A stretch of DNA of 64,000 nucleotides from Nodosilinea sp. PGN35. Its GTDB lineage: Bacteria > Cyanobacteriota > Cyanobacteriia > Phormidesmidales > Phormidesmidaceae. The notes under the pieces are model-generated. The model was given only the letters and a program-made list of their open reading frames with translations, ran no database searches and was not told the DNA's origin. Position 1 is the stretch's first letter. The number at the start of each line of letters is the position of its first letter. The position numbers and the translations under genes were made by a program. The stretch is from assembly GCF_029109325.1 (NCBI RefSeq), contig NZ_JAQKQJ010000009.1, positions 148,434 to 212,433 on the forward strand, given 5' to 3'. Of this stretch, positions 1-7,054 are shown piece after piece.

Positions 1-1
1 T

Positions 2-196
2 ACGGCTCCAGGGGATGCAACCGCCCCGACCACGACCACCACGACCGCTGACGACAATGATGGATTTGACTGGGGTTGGCTGGGTCTTTTGGGTCTGATT
101 GGGCTGGCTGGCCTGAAAGGGCGCGATCGCGACACCAGCACTAGCTATAGCGATCGGACAACGACTACCCCCGCTAGCAACAACCCTCGCTACTAA
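2..196 (+). CDS. C-terminal end of a WGxxGxxG-anchored surface protein (partial)
   Basis: Only the last 64 residues are inside the window; the frame is open from base 2 to a TAA at 194-196. The tail has a Thr/Asp-rich spacer, then FDWGWLGLLGLIGLAGLKGR, then a polar Ser/Thr/Arg tail. Trp-Gly followed by evenly spaced Leu-Gly pairs and a basic stop is the pattern of the WGxxGxxG C-terminal anchoring segment known from cyanobacterial and other exported proteins. It would sit in the inner membrane with the bulk of the protein outside. The N-terminal part is missing, so the size and the rest of the function cannot be given. A strong terminator follows. Confidence 0.6.
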   Translation, partial: TAPGDATAPTTTTTTADDNDGFDWGWLGLLGLIGLAGLKGRDRDTSTSYSDRTTTTPASNNPRY

Positions 197-251
197 GTCT
201 GTAGTTGTGGTGCTGTGAACACAAACCATCTCCTTACAGGAGACATTAAAG

Positions 252-291
252 GAGAAGGGGAAACACCATCAGGTATTTCCCCTTCTCTTTT
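252..291 (+). terminator. Rho-independent terminator of the WGxxGxxG gene
   Basis: A perfect 12-bp stem, GAGAAGGGGAAA (252-263) pairing with 276-287, has a 12-nt loop and runs into TTTT at 288-291. It lies 56 bp after the TAA of the upstream gene, in the right orientation to end it. Confidence 0.85.
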
Positions 292-350
292 GCTATAGAT
301 AGCTATAGGTTTGCTGTAGGTTTAGATCTAAACCAGGAAACCAAGCATTG

Positions 351-839
351 CTAGCTATTCACCGCCGGTTGACCCAGGGCCTGCTGAGCACGGCGAATTT
401 CGTCTCGACTACCGGCGACCATCAGCCGAAATTGACGGGGCGCGTTGGGGTTATCCTGCATTTTTTGACTCGCGGGCTGGGTTGCCCGCAGCCCCTTACC
501 CACAGCGGCACCAAAAATGCTGCCAGCGATCGCACTACCGATAACTACAAATCGGCTAAAAGCCGAATGGGGAGAGCCGCCCGTCAGCCAAGCCGCCGCA
601 ATAATAGTGGCAATTAGCCCTACTATACCCCCCAAAAACAATCCCATCCAAAAACCTGCCTGACCGCCGGTAGTCGTGCCTTGGGCTAACACTTGAATGC
701 CGGGGGAAACGTGGTCGTCAATAGAAATTTGCCGATCGCTGAGGCCAGATGCCTGCACAGCTTGCTTGGCTTGACTTGCCTCTTGGCGGCTGTTGAAAAC
801 AGCCACTGTTTCTCGAGTTTGCGCTATTTGGGTTGTCAT
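351..839 (-). CDS. Small membrane protein with a general-stress-like N-terminal domain
   Basis: 162 residues. The N-terminal ~45 residues (TVAVFNSRQEASQAKQAVQ...) look like the ferredoxin-like fold of YflT/general stress 17M-type domains. Two glycine-rich hydrophobic segments follow (about 60-88 and 96-118, rich in GxxG), joined by a short polar loop, and then a soluble basic tail of ~45 residues that again resembles a short alpha-beta domain. It probably sits in a membrane with both ends on the same side. An AGGAGTGTCTTT ribosome site precedes the ATG at 839. Function is not established. The family assignment is by pattern only. Confidence 0.6.
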   Translation of the reverse strand: MTTQIAQTRETVAVFNSRQEASQAKQAVQASGLSDRQISIDDHVSPGIQVLAQGTTTGGQAGFWMGLFLGGIVGLIATIIAAAWLTGGSPHSAFSRFVVIGSAIAGSIFGAAVGKGLRATQPASQKMQDNPNAPRQFRLMVAGSRDEIRRAQQALGQPAVNS

Positions 840-1118
840 AAAGACACTCCTTATTGTAAAAAGTTTAATCTGGCAGAGGGCAATTCAGCAGATAAATGAT
901 TGGCCCAATCCAGACCTGTCTTGTATATTGACTGTCGCTCAGCTAAACCACACTCTATTAATAGACAGACTTATGGAGGATGGTGGGTTAAGTATAGAGA
1001 TACCAGAGGGGTGCGTATCGCTAGTACTGCCTGGCAGAAATATGGCCACCGTTGCTGAGGTTGTCAGGTCTCGGGTGTCAGGTGTCAGGAATGGTTGGCT
1101 GACTTATGCCTTAGGGTA
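840..1118. other. Intergenic stretch without a supported gene
   Basis: It is AT-richer than the flanking genes and contains the promoter side of the minus-strand stress-like gene. A short tandem TCAGGTGTCAGG sits near 1077-1088. No reading frame here has a credible start, ribosome site or protein composition. The MITE-like repeat begins directly at its right end. Confidence 0.5.
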
Positions 1119-1262
1119 CTAGTGCTTAGTCAAAAAAATAATGACGGGAGGTGTGACTTAGGGTTCACGGTTCACGGTAAGCGGTTTAAGGCGAGCCGTG
1201 TACCGTTTATCGTAGACCGTCAACCCCGTTAATCCGTCACATTTAATTTGACTGACCACTAG
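1119..1262 (-). repeat. MITE-like element, copy 1 (CTAG ends)
   Basis: A 144-bp element bounded by CTAG at 1119-1122 and 1259-1262. Its ends are imperfect inverted repeats (CTAGTGCTTAGTCAAA on one side, CTAGTGGTCAGTCAAA read from the other). It is nearly the exact reverse complement of 6393-6535, and its layout is shared by 20976-21120. The middle carries repeated GGTTCACGGT/ACCGT blocks that can fold back. It encodes no protein. CTAG at both ends fits a 4-bp target duplication of the kind made by IS5-type transposases (known for that group; the link here is inferred). Confidence 0.75.
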
Positions 1263-1362
1263 GTTGCGGTTGAGGAATGCTGGCGCAGCCCTGCCCAAGG
1301 CAATCGATTAACACCCCATGGGTTATGGGTCATTAACCCATCCTAGGCAGAGGTAGGGCGAT

Positions 1363-2058
1363 CTACTCAGGGCCTTCCTGCTGGTTAATATTCATCTCCC
1401 GCTGCACCGCGAGACCGATATTTAGCGCTTCCTGCAAAAACTGGCGATACTGGCTGGCCTGGTGGTTGACGTGGAGGGCTTGCAGGGTCGCCAGGTTAGT
1501 TTCGAGGGTACTAAACAGGTCCTGCTGTCGCTGCATCAGCGCCCGGTGGCGACGCAAAATCTTTTCGGTCATCAGGGCGGCAGTTAGACTGTCGCGGGTG
1601 GTCTGAAGGGCAACCAGGATCTCGCTATTCTGCAACCCTGGTGCCCCCTGGGCCTGCTCCAATTCTGCCATCACTTGCAGCGCTTGAATAATGTCGTTGT
1701 GGCGATCGCACTCATCCAGCAGCCGCGCCAGGGTGATAAAGGTTTTGGCGCGCTGCCCCTGGTAGAGGTGCCAAAGCACCGCCCCCAGGGCGATCGCCCC
1801 CGCAATTCCCAGCAGCAGCGCCCCAAACTGGTCAAAGCCTTGCCGCTGGCTCACCAGCACCAGGCCCAGGCCCAGGCAAACCACAAACACTGTCCCCAGC
1901 ACCAGGCATTCTGTAATCAAAAGGGATACCAGCTGTCGCCGCGATTTCCACACCGAGGGGCGAATCATTCTGCCCATAAAAACCGAGTCGATGTCGAGGC
2001 CCGTAAGCTGATCGAGTTCAGCGTGGGTGATGCGTAGCGCCTGTAGGTCAGAAGTCAT
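1363..2058 (-). CDS. Membrane protein with coiled-coil tail, unknown function
   Basis: 231 residues from the ATG at 2058. An upstream in-frame start at 2097 would overlap the preceding gene by 26 bp and adds a poor arginine-rich leader. Residues ~35-100 hold two hydrophobic segments (LVSLLITECLVLGTVFVVCL and GALLLGIAGAIALGAVLWHL). The rest is predicted helical, rich in Gln, Leu and Arg (RRHRALMQRQQDLFSTLETN), and is likely a cytoplasmic coiled coil. It lies just 13 bp after the gene at 2072-2752 on the same strand, so the two form an operon. No known domain was recognised. Confidence 0.6.
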   Translation of the reverse strand: MTSDLQALRITHAELDQLTGLDIDSVFMGRMIRPSVWKSRRQLVSLLITECLVLGTVFVVCLGLGLVLVSQRQGFDQFGALLLGIAGAIALGAVLWHLYQGQRAKTFITLARLLDECDRHNDIIQALQVMAELEQAQGAPGLQNSEILVALQTTRDSLTAALMTEKILRRHRALMQRQQDLFSTLETNLATLQALHVNHQASQYRQFLQEALNIGLAVQREMNINQQEGPE

Positions 2059-2071
2059 AGCACCGCGCCAT

Positions 2072-2752
2072 CTAGTTGCCGAACAGCAGCGAGACAATGC
2101 TGCGAATCACCTGGGAGTAAAAGTTGCCCTCTACCTCGCGAAACAGCTGAAAGGGCTGACCGGGGGAGCCAAAAAATGGCCGCAGCGTCCAGCCCAGCTG
2201 GCTGCCCACCAGGCCGTAAAGGGTGAGCCAAAACAGCAGCAGCCGGTTGCGAATTTGGGGCGTATCGTCGGTGAAATTCATCACTGAGCGCATGCCCGCA
2301 TAGAACAGCCGTACCCCGATGAAGCCCGTGAGGCCAAAGATGGCGACATTGAGCAGCAAAAAGAAGTGGTAGCTGCGAATCGAGACCAAAAAGAATAGCG
2401 TTACCGGCGCAAAGCTAAACAGCAGCACGCTAATCACCGAAACCGTGGTCAGGCTGAGCACCGCGTACTGACGAAAGTCGGCCTTAGAGCCAAACAAAAT
2501 ATCAAAAAAATACAGCGTTGGCAGACAGATCAGCAGGGTCAGCAGGTAGAGGGCCGGTAGCTTGGCCATCGACACCAGCATCTGCTGCCAGCCGCTGGAC
2601 GAGCCAATGATCGCCCCGTAGATGGCAAAAAACAGCGAGCTGACTACCAGCAGCGACACAATTTTGGACTCAATCTTTTTGCCCTGGCGGACTTCTTCTA
2701 AAAAGGTGGGGCGATCGCGCAACAGCAAAATTAGGGTGGAAAAGTGTTCCAT
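2072..2752 (-). CDS. Conserved polytopic membrane protein (Yip1-like)
   Basis: 226 residues with about six membrane segments, starting after a 25-residue cytoplasmic leader (ALRDRPTFLEEV-like motif, here LLRDRPTFLEEVRQGKKIES). The general layout, with a short amphipathic N-terminus followed by a block of 5-6 hydrophobic helices, resembles Yip1/DUF1282-type bacterial membrane proteins found widely in cyanobacteria. The substrate or partner is unknown. It is the first gene of a pair with the coiled-coil membrane protein immediately downstream, which suggests a two-component membrane complex (inference). Confidence 0.6.
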   Translation of the reverse strand: MEHFSTLILLLRDRPTFLEEVRQGKKIESKIVSLLVVSSLFFAIYGAIIGSSSGWQQMLVSMAKLPALYLLTLLICLPTLYFFDILFGSKADFRQYAVLSLTTVSVISVLLFSFAPVTLFFLVSIRSYHFFLLLNVAIFGLTGFIGVRLFYAGMRSVMNFTDDTPQIRNRLLLFWLTLYGLVGSQLGWTLRPFFGSPGQPFQLFREVEGNFYSQVIRSIVSLLFGN

Positions 2753-2867
2753 AATCTAGCCCAGAGAGACAGCGGTTAAGGCTCCTTCGGAGTCTAGCCA
2801 TCCCCCAGGGCAGATGAAGTCGGAAAAAGTCGGCGCTTGGGCTATGGAGCCCTGTTAGCCGGGTAGC

Positions 2868-3653
2868 CTAGCCCAGGGTTTCGCCCAGGAAGGTCATCAG
2901 GGCGCGCCACGAGCGGCGATCGGCCATGCCGTCGTAGCGCGCTGCATCGCTCCACACCGTAAAGGCGTGGTCTACTCCGCCGTAGATTTCCATAGCAAAG
3001 CTGACGTTGGCCTCGTCTAGCTCGGCGGCGAGCTGGGCCACATCGGCCATGGGAGCCGCCGGATCGTCGGAGCCGTGGAGCACCAAAATTCGCCCCTGGG
3101 TCTGGCTATAGTTTTGCCCTGCCGGGGTTTCAAAGCTGCCGTGGAAGGAGACAAACCCGTCAAGATCCATCCCGGCGCGGGCCATTTCGAGGACGGCGGC
3201 ACCGCCAAAGCAGTAGCCAATCGCCACCACCCGGCTGCCGTCTACCCCAGTCTGGGCCTGGGCCTGGGCCAGACCCGCCATCAGTCGAGTTCGCAGGGTA
3301 GCGCGATCGCTGCGCAGCGCCCCGCTTTGCGCCCGCGACTCATCGGGGCTGCTGGGCCGCACGCCCTGGCCGTAGAGGTCTACGGCAAAGGCCGCATAGC
3401 CCTGCTCCGCCAGCATTTGGGCGCGGCGCTGCTCGTAGTCATCTAGACCATCCCAGTCGTGCACCAGCAGCACTAGGGGCTGAGTTTCACCAAAATTTTG
3501 GTTAAAGGCAAAATAGCCCTCAAAGGGCTGCCCGTCGATCTCGTACACCACCGGCTCAGCCACTACGTTGGCCTGGGCCGAGGGCGCTAAACCCACCGCC
3601 ATGCCCACCGCCACGGCGGCGGCCAGCATAACCCACAACAATTTCTTGACCAC
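2868..3653 (-). CDS. Exported dienelactone hydrolase family protein
   Basis: 261 residues. A signal peptide covers the first ~28 residues (KKLLWVMLAAAVAVGMAVGL, then SAQA). The alpha/beta-hydrolase core carries the dienelactone-hydrolase triad. The nucleophile Cys148 is in GYCFGG, the acid is in HGSDDP, and the histidine is in GGVDHAF. Cys instead of Ser at the nucleophile elbow is typical of this family, which hydrolyses dienelactone and related esters. The natural substrate in cyanobacteria is unknown. The signal peptide places it in the periplasm or thylakoid lumen. A 44-bp perfect palindrome lies 37 bp upstream of its start, between it and the divergent PCP-reductase-like gene. Confidence 0.85.
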   Translation of the reverse strand: MVKKLLWVMLAAAVAVGMAVGLAPSAQANVVAEPVVYEIDGQPFEGYFAFNQNFGETQPLVLLVHDWDGLDDYEQRRAQMLAEQGYAAFAVDLYGQGVRPSSPDESRAQSGALRSDRATLRTRLMAGLAQAQAQTGVDGSRVVAIGYCFGGAAVLEMARAGMDLDGFVSFHGSFETPAGQNYSQTQGRILVLHGSDDPAAPMADVAQLAAELDEANVSFAMEIYGGVDHAFTVWSDAARYDGMADRRSWRALMTFLGETLG

Positions 3654-3690
3654 TGCGATCTCCTTTATTTGTCGGTGTATAGATACCTGG

Positions 3691-3734
3691 CCCCGGCCAT
3701 AAAATTCTCTAATTAGAGAATTTTATGGCCGGGG
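3691..3734. repeat. 44-bp perfect palindrome between divergent genes
   Basis: The arm CCCCGGCCATAAAATTCTCT (3691-3710) and its exact complement (3715-3734) are joined through a central AATT. It lies between the divergent dienelactone hydrolase gene and the PCP-reductase-like gene. There is no T tract on either side, so it is not a classical terminator. It could be a cruciform, a bidirectional operator or a mobile palindromic repeat. Confidence 0.8.
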
Positions 3735-3839
3735 GATGCCTTCGTCCGGGGCGTTAGAGCACGGCGTTCAAGCGTGGCCCGGCCCTGATATCGTAAAGAA
3801 GTTTGAAGCCTGACGCAAAGCTGCGCCTCTATCTACGGA

Positions 3840-4001
3840 ATGGCTATGGAATGGACTGCTGACGCCGAAGCCCGCCTCAAAGAGATTCCCTTCTTTGTGC
3901 GCCCTGCCGCCCGCAAGAAAATTGAGAAGTTTGCCCAAGAGCAGGGGCTAGGCCAGATCACCGTTGAGGTGTATGAGGCCGCTAAGCAGCGGTTTGGCTA
4001 G
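3840..4001 (+). CDS. Small PCP-reductase-domain protein (ChlB C-terminal-like)
   Basis: 53 residues, beginning MAMEWTADAEARLKEIPF and continuing FVRPAARKKIEKFAQEQG. This is the PCP_red domain found at the C-terminus of light-independent protochlorophyllide reductase subunit B and as stand-alone peptides in cyanobacteria. The conserved pattern W-x-x-E-A-x-x-R-L-x-x-I-P-F-x-V-R-x-x-A-R-x-x-x-E is all present. A second ATG at 3846 is an alternative start. The role of the free-standing form is not known; a link to chlorophyll synthesis is inferred from the domain alone. The last 20 bp overlap the tail-to-tail membrane-protein gene on the other strand. Confidence 0.85.
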   Translation: MAMEWTADAEARLKEIPFFVRPAARKKIEKFAQEQGLGQITVEVYEAAKQRFG

Positions 4002-4593
4002 AGACGGCCCGGCCCTCAGCCGTCGCGCTGCGGTAGATGCAAACTAGCGCCACCATCTGCACCAGGTGGTAGACCACCTTGGGGCTGACCCTCGCCAGGG
4101 GAATCAGCAGCACCGTAGCTCCCAGAACGGAGACGGCGATCGCCGCCGCCATCCAGCCCGCCGCCCTGGGGCGGCGGCGCACCAGCAGCACCAGCAGCAC
4201 CAGCACCAGGGCGCTGAGGTAATCGACCACCCGCAGGTAAAAGCCCCAGAGAGAGAAGCCCAGGGCCAGAGCCACTACTAATTTGGCCGTTGCCAGGGCC
4301 AGCAGCCTCCGGCGATCGCCTCGACCCAGGGGCGCTGCCGCCGCCGCCACGGTAAAAAAACTGGCGATCGCCAGGGCCACACCCATGGCGTGCCAGAGCC
4401 AAAACCGCTGGGCAAACAAAACCGTGTGGGCAAACCCGTGGTACGTGCCCCCCAGCAGCGCCGCCCCGCCCGCGCTGCCAAAGGCCGCCGCCCAGAGTCG
4501 ATGACCGCCCCCCCGGCCCCACAGCAGCCCGGCTAAGACCAGGCATTCTAGGGCGATGGCGTAGTCGGTGAGGGTGGTCAGCGGTTCTGTCAT
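3982..4593 (-). CDS. Seven-helix-type membrane protein, unknown function
   Basis: 203 residues and very hydrophobic, with six or seven predicted membrane helices. Histidines sit at helix ends (GGTYHGFAHTV, WLWHAMGV, KVVYHLVQM), and an Arg-rich cytoplasmic loop (RRRPRAAG) lies before the fifth or sixth helix. Conserved-looking His residues in membrane helices recall the CREST hydrolase/receptor group, but the diagnostic Ser and Asp cannot be confirmed, so I do not assign it. It is tail-to-tail with the PCP-reductase-like peptide, overlapping by 20 bp. Confidence 0.6.
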   Translation of the reverse strand: MTEPLTTLTDYAIALECLVLAGLLWGRGGGHRLWAAAFGSAGGAALLGGTYHGFAHTVLFAQRFWLWHAMGVALAIASFFTVAAAAAPLGRGDRRRLLALATAKLVVALALGFSLWGFYLRVVDYLSALVLVLLVLLVRRRPRAAGWMAAAIAVSVLGATVLLIPLARVSPKVVYHLVQMVALVCIYRSATAEGRAVSSQTAA

Positions 4594-5086
4594 GGGGTCG
4601 CAGCATGGGGGTACAGCCGCAGCCTAACCTCTAATATCGCGCATGAATCGCGCCACAGCCTTAATGGGTACGGGCCAAGGGTTTTGCCCGTCCGATACCG
4701 AGGTAAATTTGCCTGGGGATTGCGGGGATTGCCTTAGCGGGATTCTTCATAACCCGATGTCGGGCCTGGCACACTGTCCATTGGGCAAGGAACTCAGGGG
4801 CTTTCAGCCGCCGCACTCTGAACGGTGGACAGTCGAGACGGCTATCCCGCAAGATTTTGCCCCAGGCCCTTGAGACCCAGGAGGTCAGCCTCTTGTGGGA
4901 TGGGCCTCTGGCCCGTTCTGCCCCGAGCGTGAATCAATCGGCTTAGGGCGTGTCACCAGTTGTGGCCAAAAGCCCTAAATATTAAGCCTTGCCACGCCCG
5001 ACCAAACAGACAGGCTAGGGGCTACAACCCTTGATTTTTGCGGATTCAGCAGCCAATTGATGACGGCCCCTAGCTCGGCGGCGACC
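4594..5086. other. ~490-bp gap, no supported gene
   Basis: Reading frames of 63-76 codons on both strands overlap each other and have no ribosome site or recognisable protein pattern. The stretch has several short hairpins, for example GGGCCTCTGGCCC at 4902-4914 and AGGGGCTACAACCCT near 5017-5031. A structured RNA cannot be excluded but is not supported. Confidence 0.4.
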
Positions 5087-5485
5087 CTAAAACCCCCGGG
5101 GCTGGCTCAGCCGCTGAAATTCAAAGCTGATGGTGGTTTGGGCACAGTCATCGTCGGTTACGGTGCAGGCCTGAATGGCCCCATCTTCGTCGGTGACAAT
5201 GGTGACGGCCTGGGGGGCCACAATGCGGTGGGCGTAGACGGCCTCGCGGGTGCCCAAAAAGCGATTGACGGTCACCACCAGATCGCGGCTGTGGTCAGGC
5301 TGGTCGTAGGTAATTGAAAACAGCGGTTTCTGACGCAGCACGTCAAACTCCCCCAGCTCTCGATCTAGCTGCTTTAGGGTAATCAAGCGGCCCCGGTGCT
5401 CATCGGTGAGCTGGGCAAAAAACTCCTGCCAAATACCGGGGGGAATTTCAAGCTGATACCGCTTGTAGGACAGTTCCAGATCCAT
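5087..5485 (-). CDS. DUF5335-type protein
   Basis: 132 residues from the ATG at 5485, chosen because AGGAGGT lies 5 bases upstream; a 39-codon in-frame extension upstream lacks this and is not protein-like. The protein is soluble and acidic, beginning MDLELSYKRYQLEIPPGIWQ, with FFAQLTDEHRGRLITLKQLD and a C-terminal beta-rich half (AVTIVTDEDGAIQACTVTDD). The N-terminal pattern and length fit the DUF5335 family, which often occurs with stress-response genes. No biochemical role is known. It is followed, beyond the divergent region, by the TPR gene on the other strand. Confidence 0.6.
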   Translation of the reverse strand: MDLELSYKRYQLEIPPGIWQEFFAQLTDEHRGRLITLKQLDRELGEFDVLRQKPLFSITYDQPDHSRDLVVTVNRFLGTREAVYAHRIVAPQAVTIVTDEDGAIQACTVTDDDCAQTTISFEFQRLSQPRGF

Positions 5486-5677
5486 CGTGTACCTCCTGAG
5501 GATGGTGTTCAGAGTAGGGTTGAGGTGTGACGTTTTTGTGCCAAGTCTGTGACAAAAGCGCCAATGCCGGGCGGTGCAACACCGCTGAGACGCCATCGAC
5601 ACACCATTGCCACAACCGCTAATTACCGTTAGCCATCACACAATGCACCGATTCCCCATTGGAAAAGGACAGACGTT

Positions 5678-6277
5678 ATGGAAACTGTGGTTCGCGATCG
5701 CCAAATTATTCCCCTTGGCCCTCGCTCTGGGGCGATCGCCCCTGGCCGTCGGGCGCTGGGCGGGGCTCCCTTTGAGCCCGCCGCCTTCGATGCTCGCACC
5801 GTTGCCATGGGCCGCTGCGAGCTGGGCAAAATTCGCCTGGAGATGGGCCGGTTTCAGGACGCCCTAGAGCTGTTTGAGCAGTCCCTGGCGCTGCAACCCC
5901 ACGCCGTCGAGAGCTGGTATGGCCGCGCCGAGGCGCTGACCTGTCTGGGCCGCTACGAGGACGCCCTCGCCAGCCTGGAGCAGGCCCAAACCCTGGCTGG
6001 GTTTGCCAGTGCCCGCCTCTGGGTGCAAAAAGCCGTCGTCCTCCTCTGGCTAAACCGCCTGGAGACCGCCCTCAACTGCTGCAACCAGGCCCTCTGGCTC
6101 GCCCCCGACCACACCCAGGCCTGGCTGTTTCGCGGCGTTGCGCTGCACCGCCTGGGGCGGTTCAAAGAAGCCTACCGCAGCTATCGACGGGCCTCTCAAC
6201 CCGATACGGCGACGGGTGCGCGGGCAAATGTTCAGCGGCTGTGCCAAGACATTGCCCAGCAGAGCCAGGCCAGCTAG
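5678..6277 (+). CDS. TPR-repeat protein
   Basis: 199 residues starting with ATG at 5678, preceded by AAAAGGA. After a disordered ~45-residue leader there are about four tetratricopeptide repeats, for example MGRFQDALELFEQSLALQPH, LGRYEDALASLEQAQTLAGF, LNRLETALNCCNQALWLAPD and LGRFKEAYRSYRRASQPD. There is no signal peptide or membrane segment, so it is probably a cytoplasmic protein-protein adaptor. The partner is unknown. An AACGTT palindrome and the second MITE-like element follow within 260 bp. Confidence 0.75.
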   Translation: METVVRDRQIIPLGPRSGAIAPGRRALGGAPFEPAAFDARTVAMGRCELGKIRLEMGRFQDALELFEQSLALQPHAVESWYGRAEALTCLGRYEDALASLEQAQTLAGFASARLWVQKAVVLLWLNRLETALNCCNQALWLAPDHTQAWLFRGVALHRLGRFKEAYRSYRRASQPDTATGARANVQRLCQDIAQQSQAS

Positions 6278-6338
6278 CTCTCAGCCAGCAAAAACGTCGT
6301 ATTGCACGGGATGGGATAGTTAGGACAGTTTCTCTAAA

Positions 6339-6357
6339 AACGTTTGAACGTTCAAAC
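6339..6357. repeat. AACGTT palindromic repeat, copy a
   Basis: AACGTTTGAACGTTCAAAC lies 60 bp after the TPR gene. It shares its core with 11225-11246, 17114-17127, 35036-35065 and 61909-61920. All copies are between genes. Confidence 0.6.
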
Positions 6358-6392
6358 CTTTCTGAGGGTTCTAAGTGTTCTAACCCAGATGA

Positions 6393-6535
6393 CTAGTGGT
6401 CAGTCAAATTAAATGTGACAGGTTAACGGGGTTGACGGTCTACGGTAAACGGTACACGGCTCGCCTTAGACCGCTTACCGTGAACCGTGAACCCTAAGTC
6501 ACACCTCCCGTCATTATTTTTTGACTAAGCATTAG
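6393..6535 (+). repeat. MITE-like element, copy 2 (CTAG...TTAG ends)
   Basis: 143 bp, almost the full reverse complement of 1119-1262, starting CTAGTGGTCAGTCAAATT and ending TTGACTAAGCATTAG. One terminal CTAG has changed to TTAG. The high identity between the two copies suggests recent movement or conversion. It is immediately followed by a terminator of the minus-strand gene at 6701-7054. Confidence 0.75.
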
Positions 6536-6546
6536 GGCTATAAACC

Positions 6547-6577
6547 AAAAAATCCCGCCTCTACCTGGAGGCGGGAT
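6547..6577 (-). terminator. Rho-independent terminator for the secreted small protein
   Basis: A perfect 10-bp stem, ATCCCGCCTC (6552-6561) with 6568-6577, has a 6-nt loop. On the minus strand it is followed by a run of six T (6547-6552). It is placed downstream of the minus-strand gene at 6701-7054. Confidence 0.85.
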
Positions 6578-6700
6578 CCGTGACGCTGAGTCGCGCAACC
6601 GTAGCGTCATTGAGTAACGGCGGGCTCTGTAGCGAACCCGACCGCAGGCGGCTTGGTACCCCCCGATCGCCCTCGACAGCACAGGGGGGCAAATTGGGGA

Positions 6701-7054
6701 TTAGCTGCCGGGGGTAATTTTTTCTAAAGCATTCTCAATTTGATCCTGCACAGTGGTTGCTTGAGAATTTTGGGGAGAGTTCAGCGTGTGCAGATCGGCG
6801 TCTCCCTGCACCTCGTTAGGCCCGCGCTGAGCTTTGCCCTGCACTTCGCTGCGGCTGCGAGGCTCAGCTTTAAGAGCCCGCTCCGAGGTCTCTTGCAGGT
6901 TGTTCATTTGGGCCGTGCCATCGGCAGGACTGCTGTTGGAATTGCCAAAGGCCATCGCCGGACTGGCCACTCCCAGAAACAAGAACAGCGAGGCAATCAT
7001 CACCATAGAAATTTTGGCCAGATTGCGATTGAGCCGATGAAGAATCTGCTTCAT
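6701..7054 (-). CDS. Small exported protein, possibly low-temperature-induced type
   Basis: 117 residues from the ATG at 7054 (GAGAGG upstream); an in-frame start at 7105 would only lengthen the cytoplasmic leader. A signal peptide ends near ASPAMA (residue ~36). The mature part is short, polar and likely disordered. It contains SERALKAEPRSRSEVQGKAQ, NEVQGDADLHTLNSPQNSQ and a C-terminal helix (QDQIENALEKITPGS). This mature-region pattern resembles proteins labelled low-temperature-induced in cyanobacteria; that assignment is from memory of the pattern and is tentative. It has its own terminator at 6547-6577. Confidence 0.55.
   Translation of the reverse strand: MKQILHRLNRNLAKISMVMIASLFLFLGVASPAMAFGNSNSSPADGTAQMNNLQETSERALKAEPRSRSEVQGKAQRGPNEVQGDADLHTLNSPQNSQATTVQDQIENALEKITPGS

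Noticed and set aside
4643..4873. 76-codon frame in the gap after the seven-helix gene
   Set aside because: Frames on both strands overlap, with no ribosome site, no conserved-looking pattern and an unusual Cys/Pro composition.
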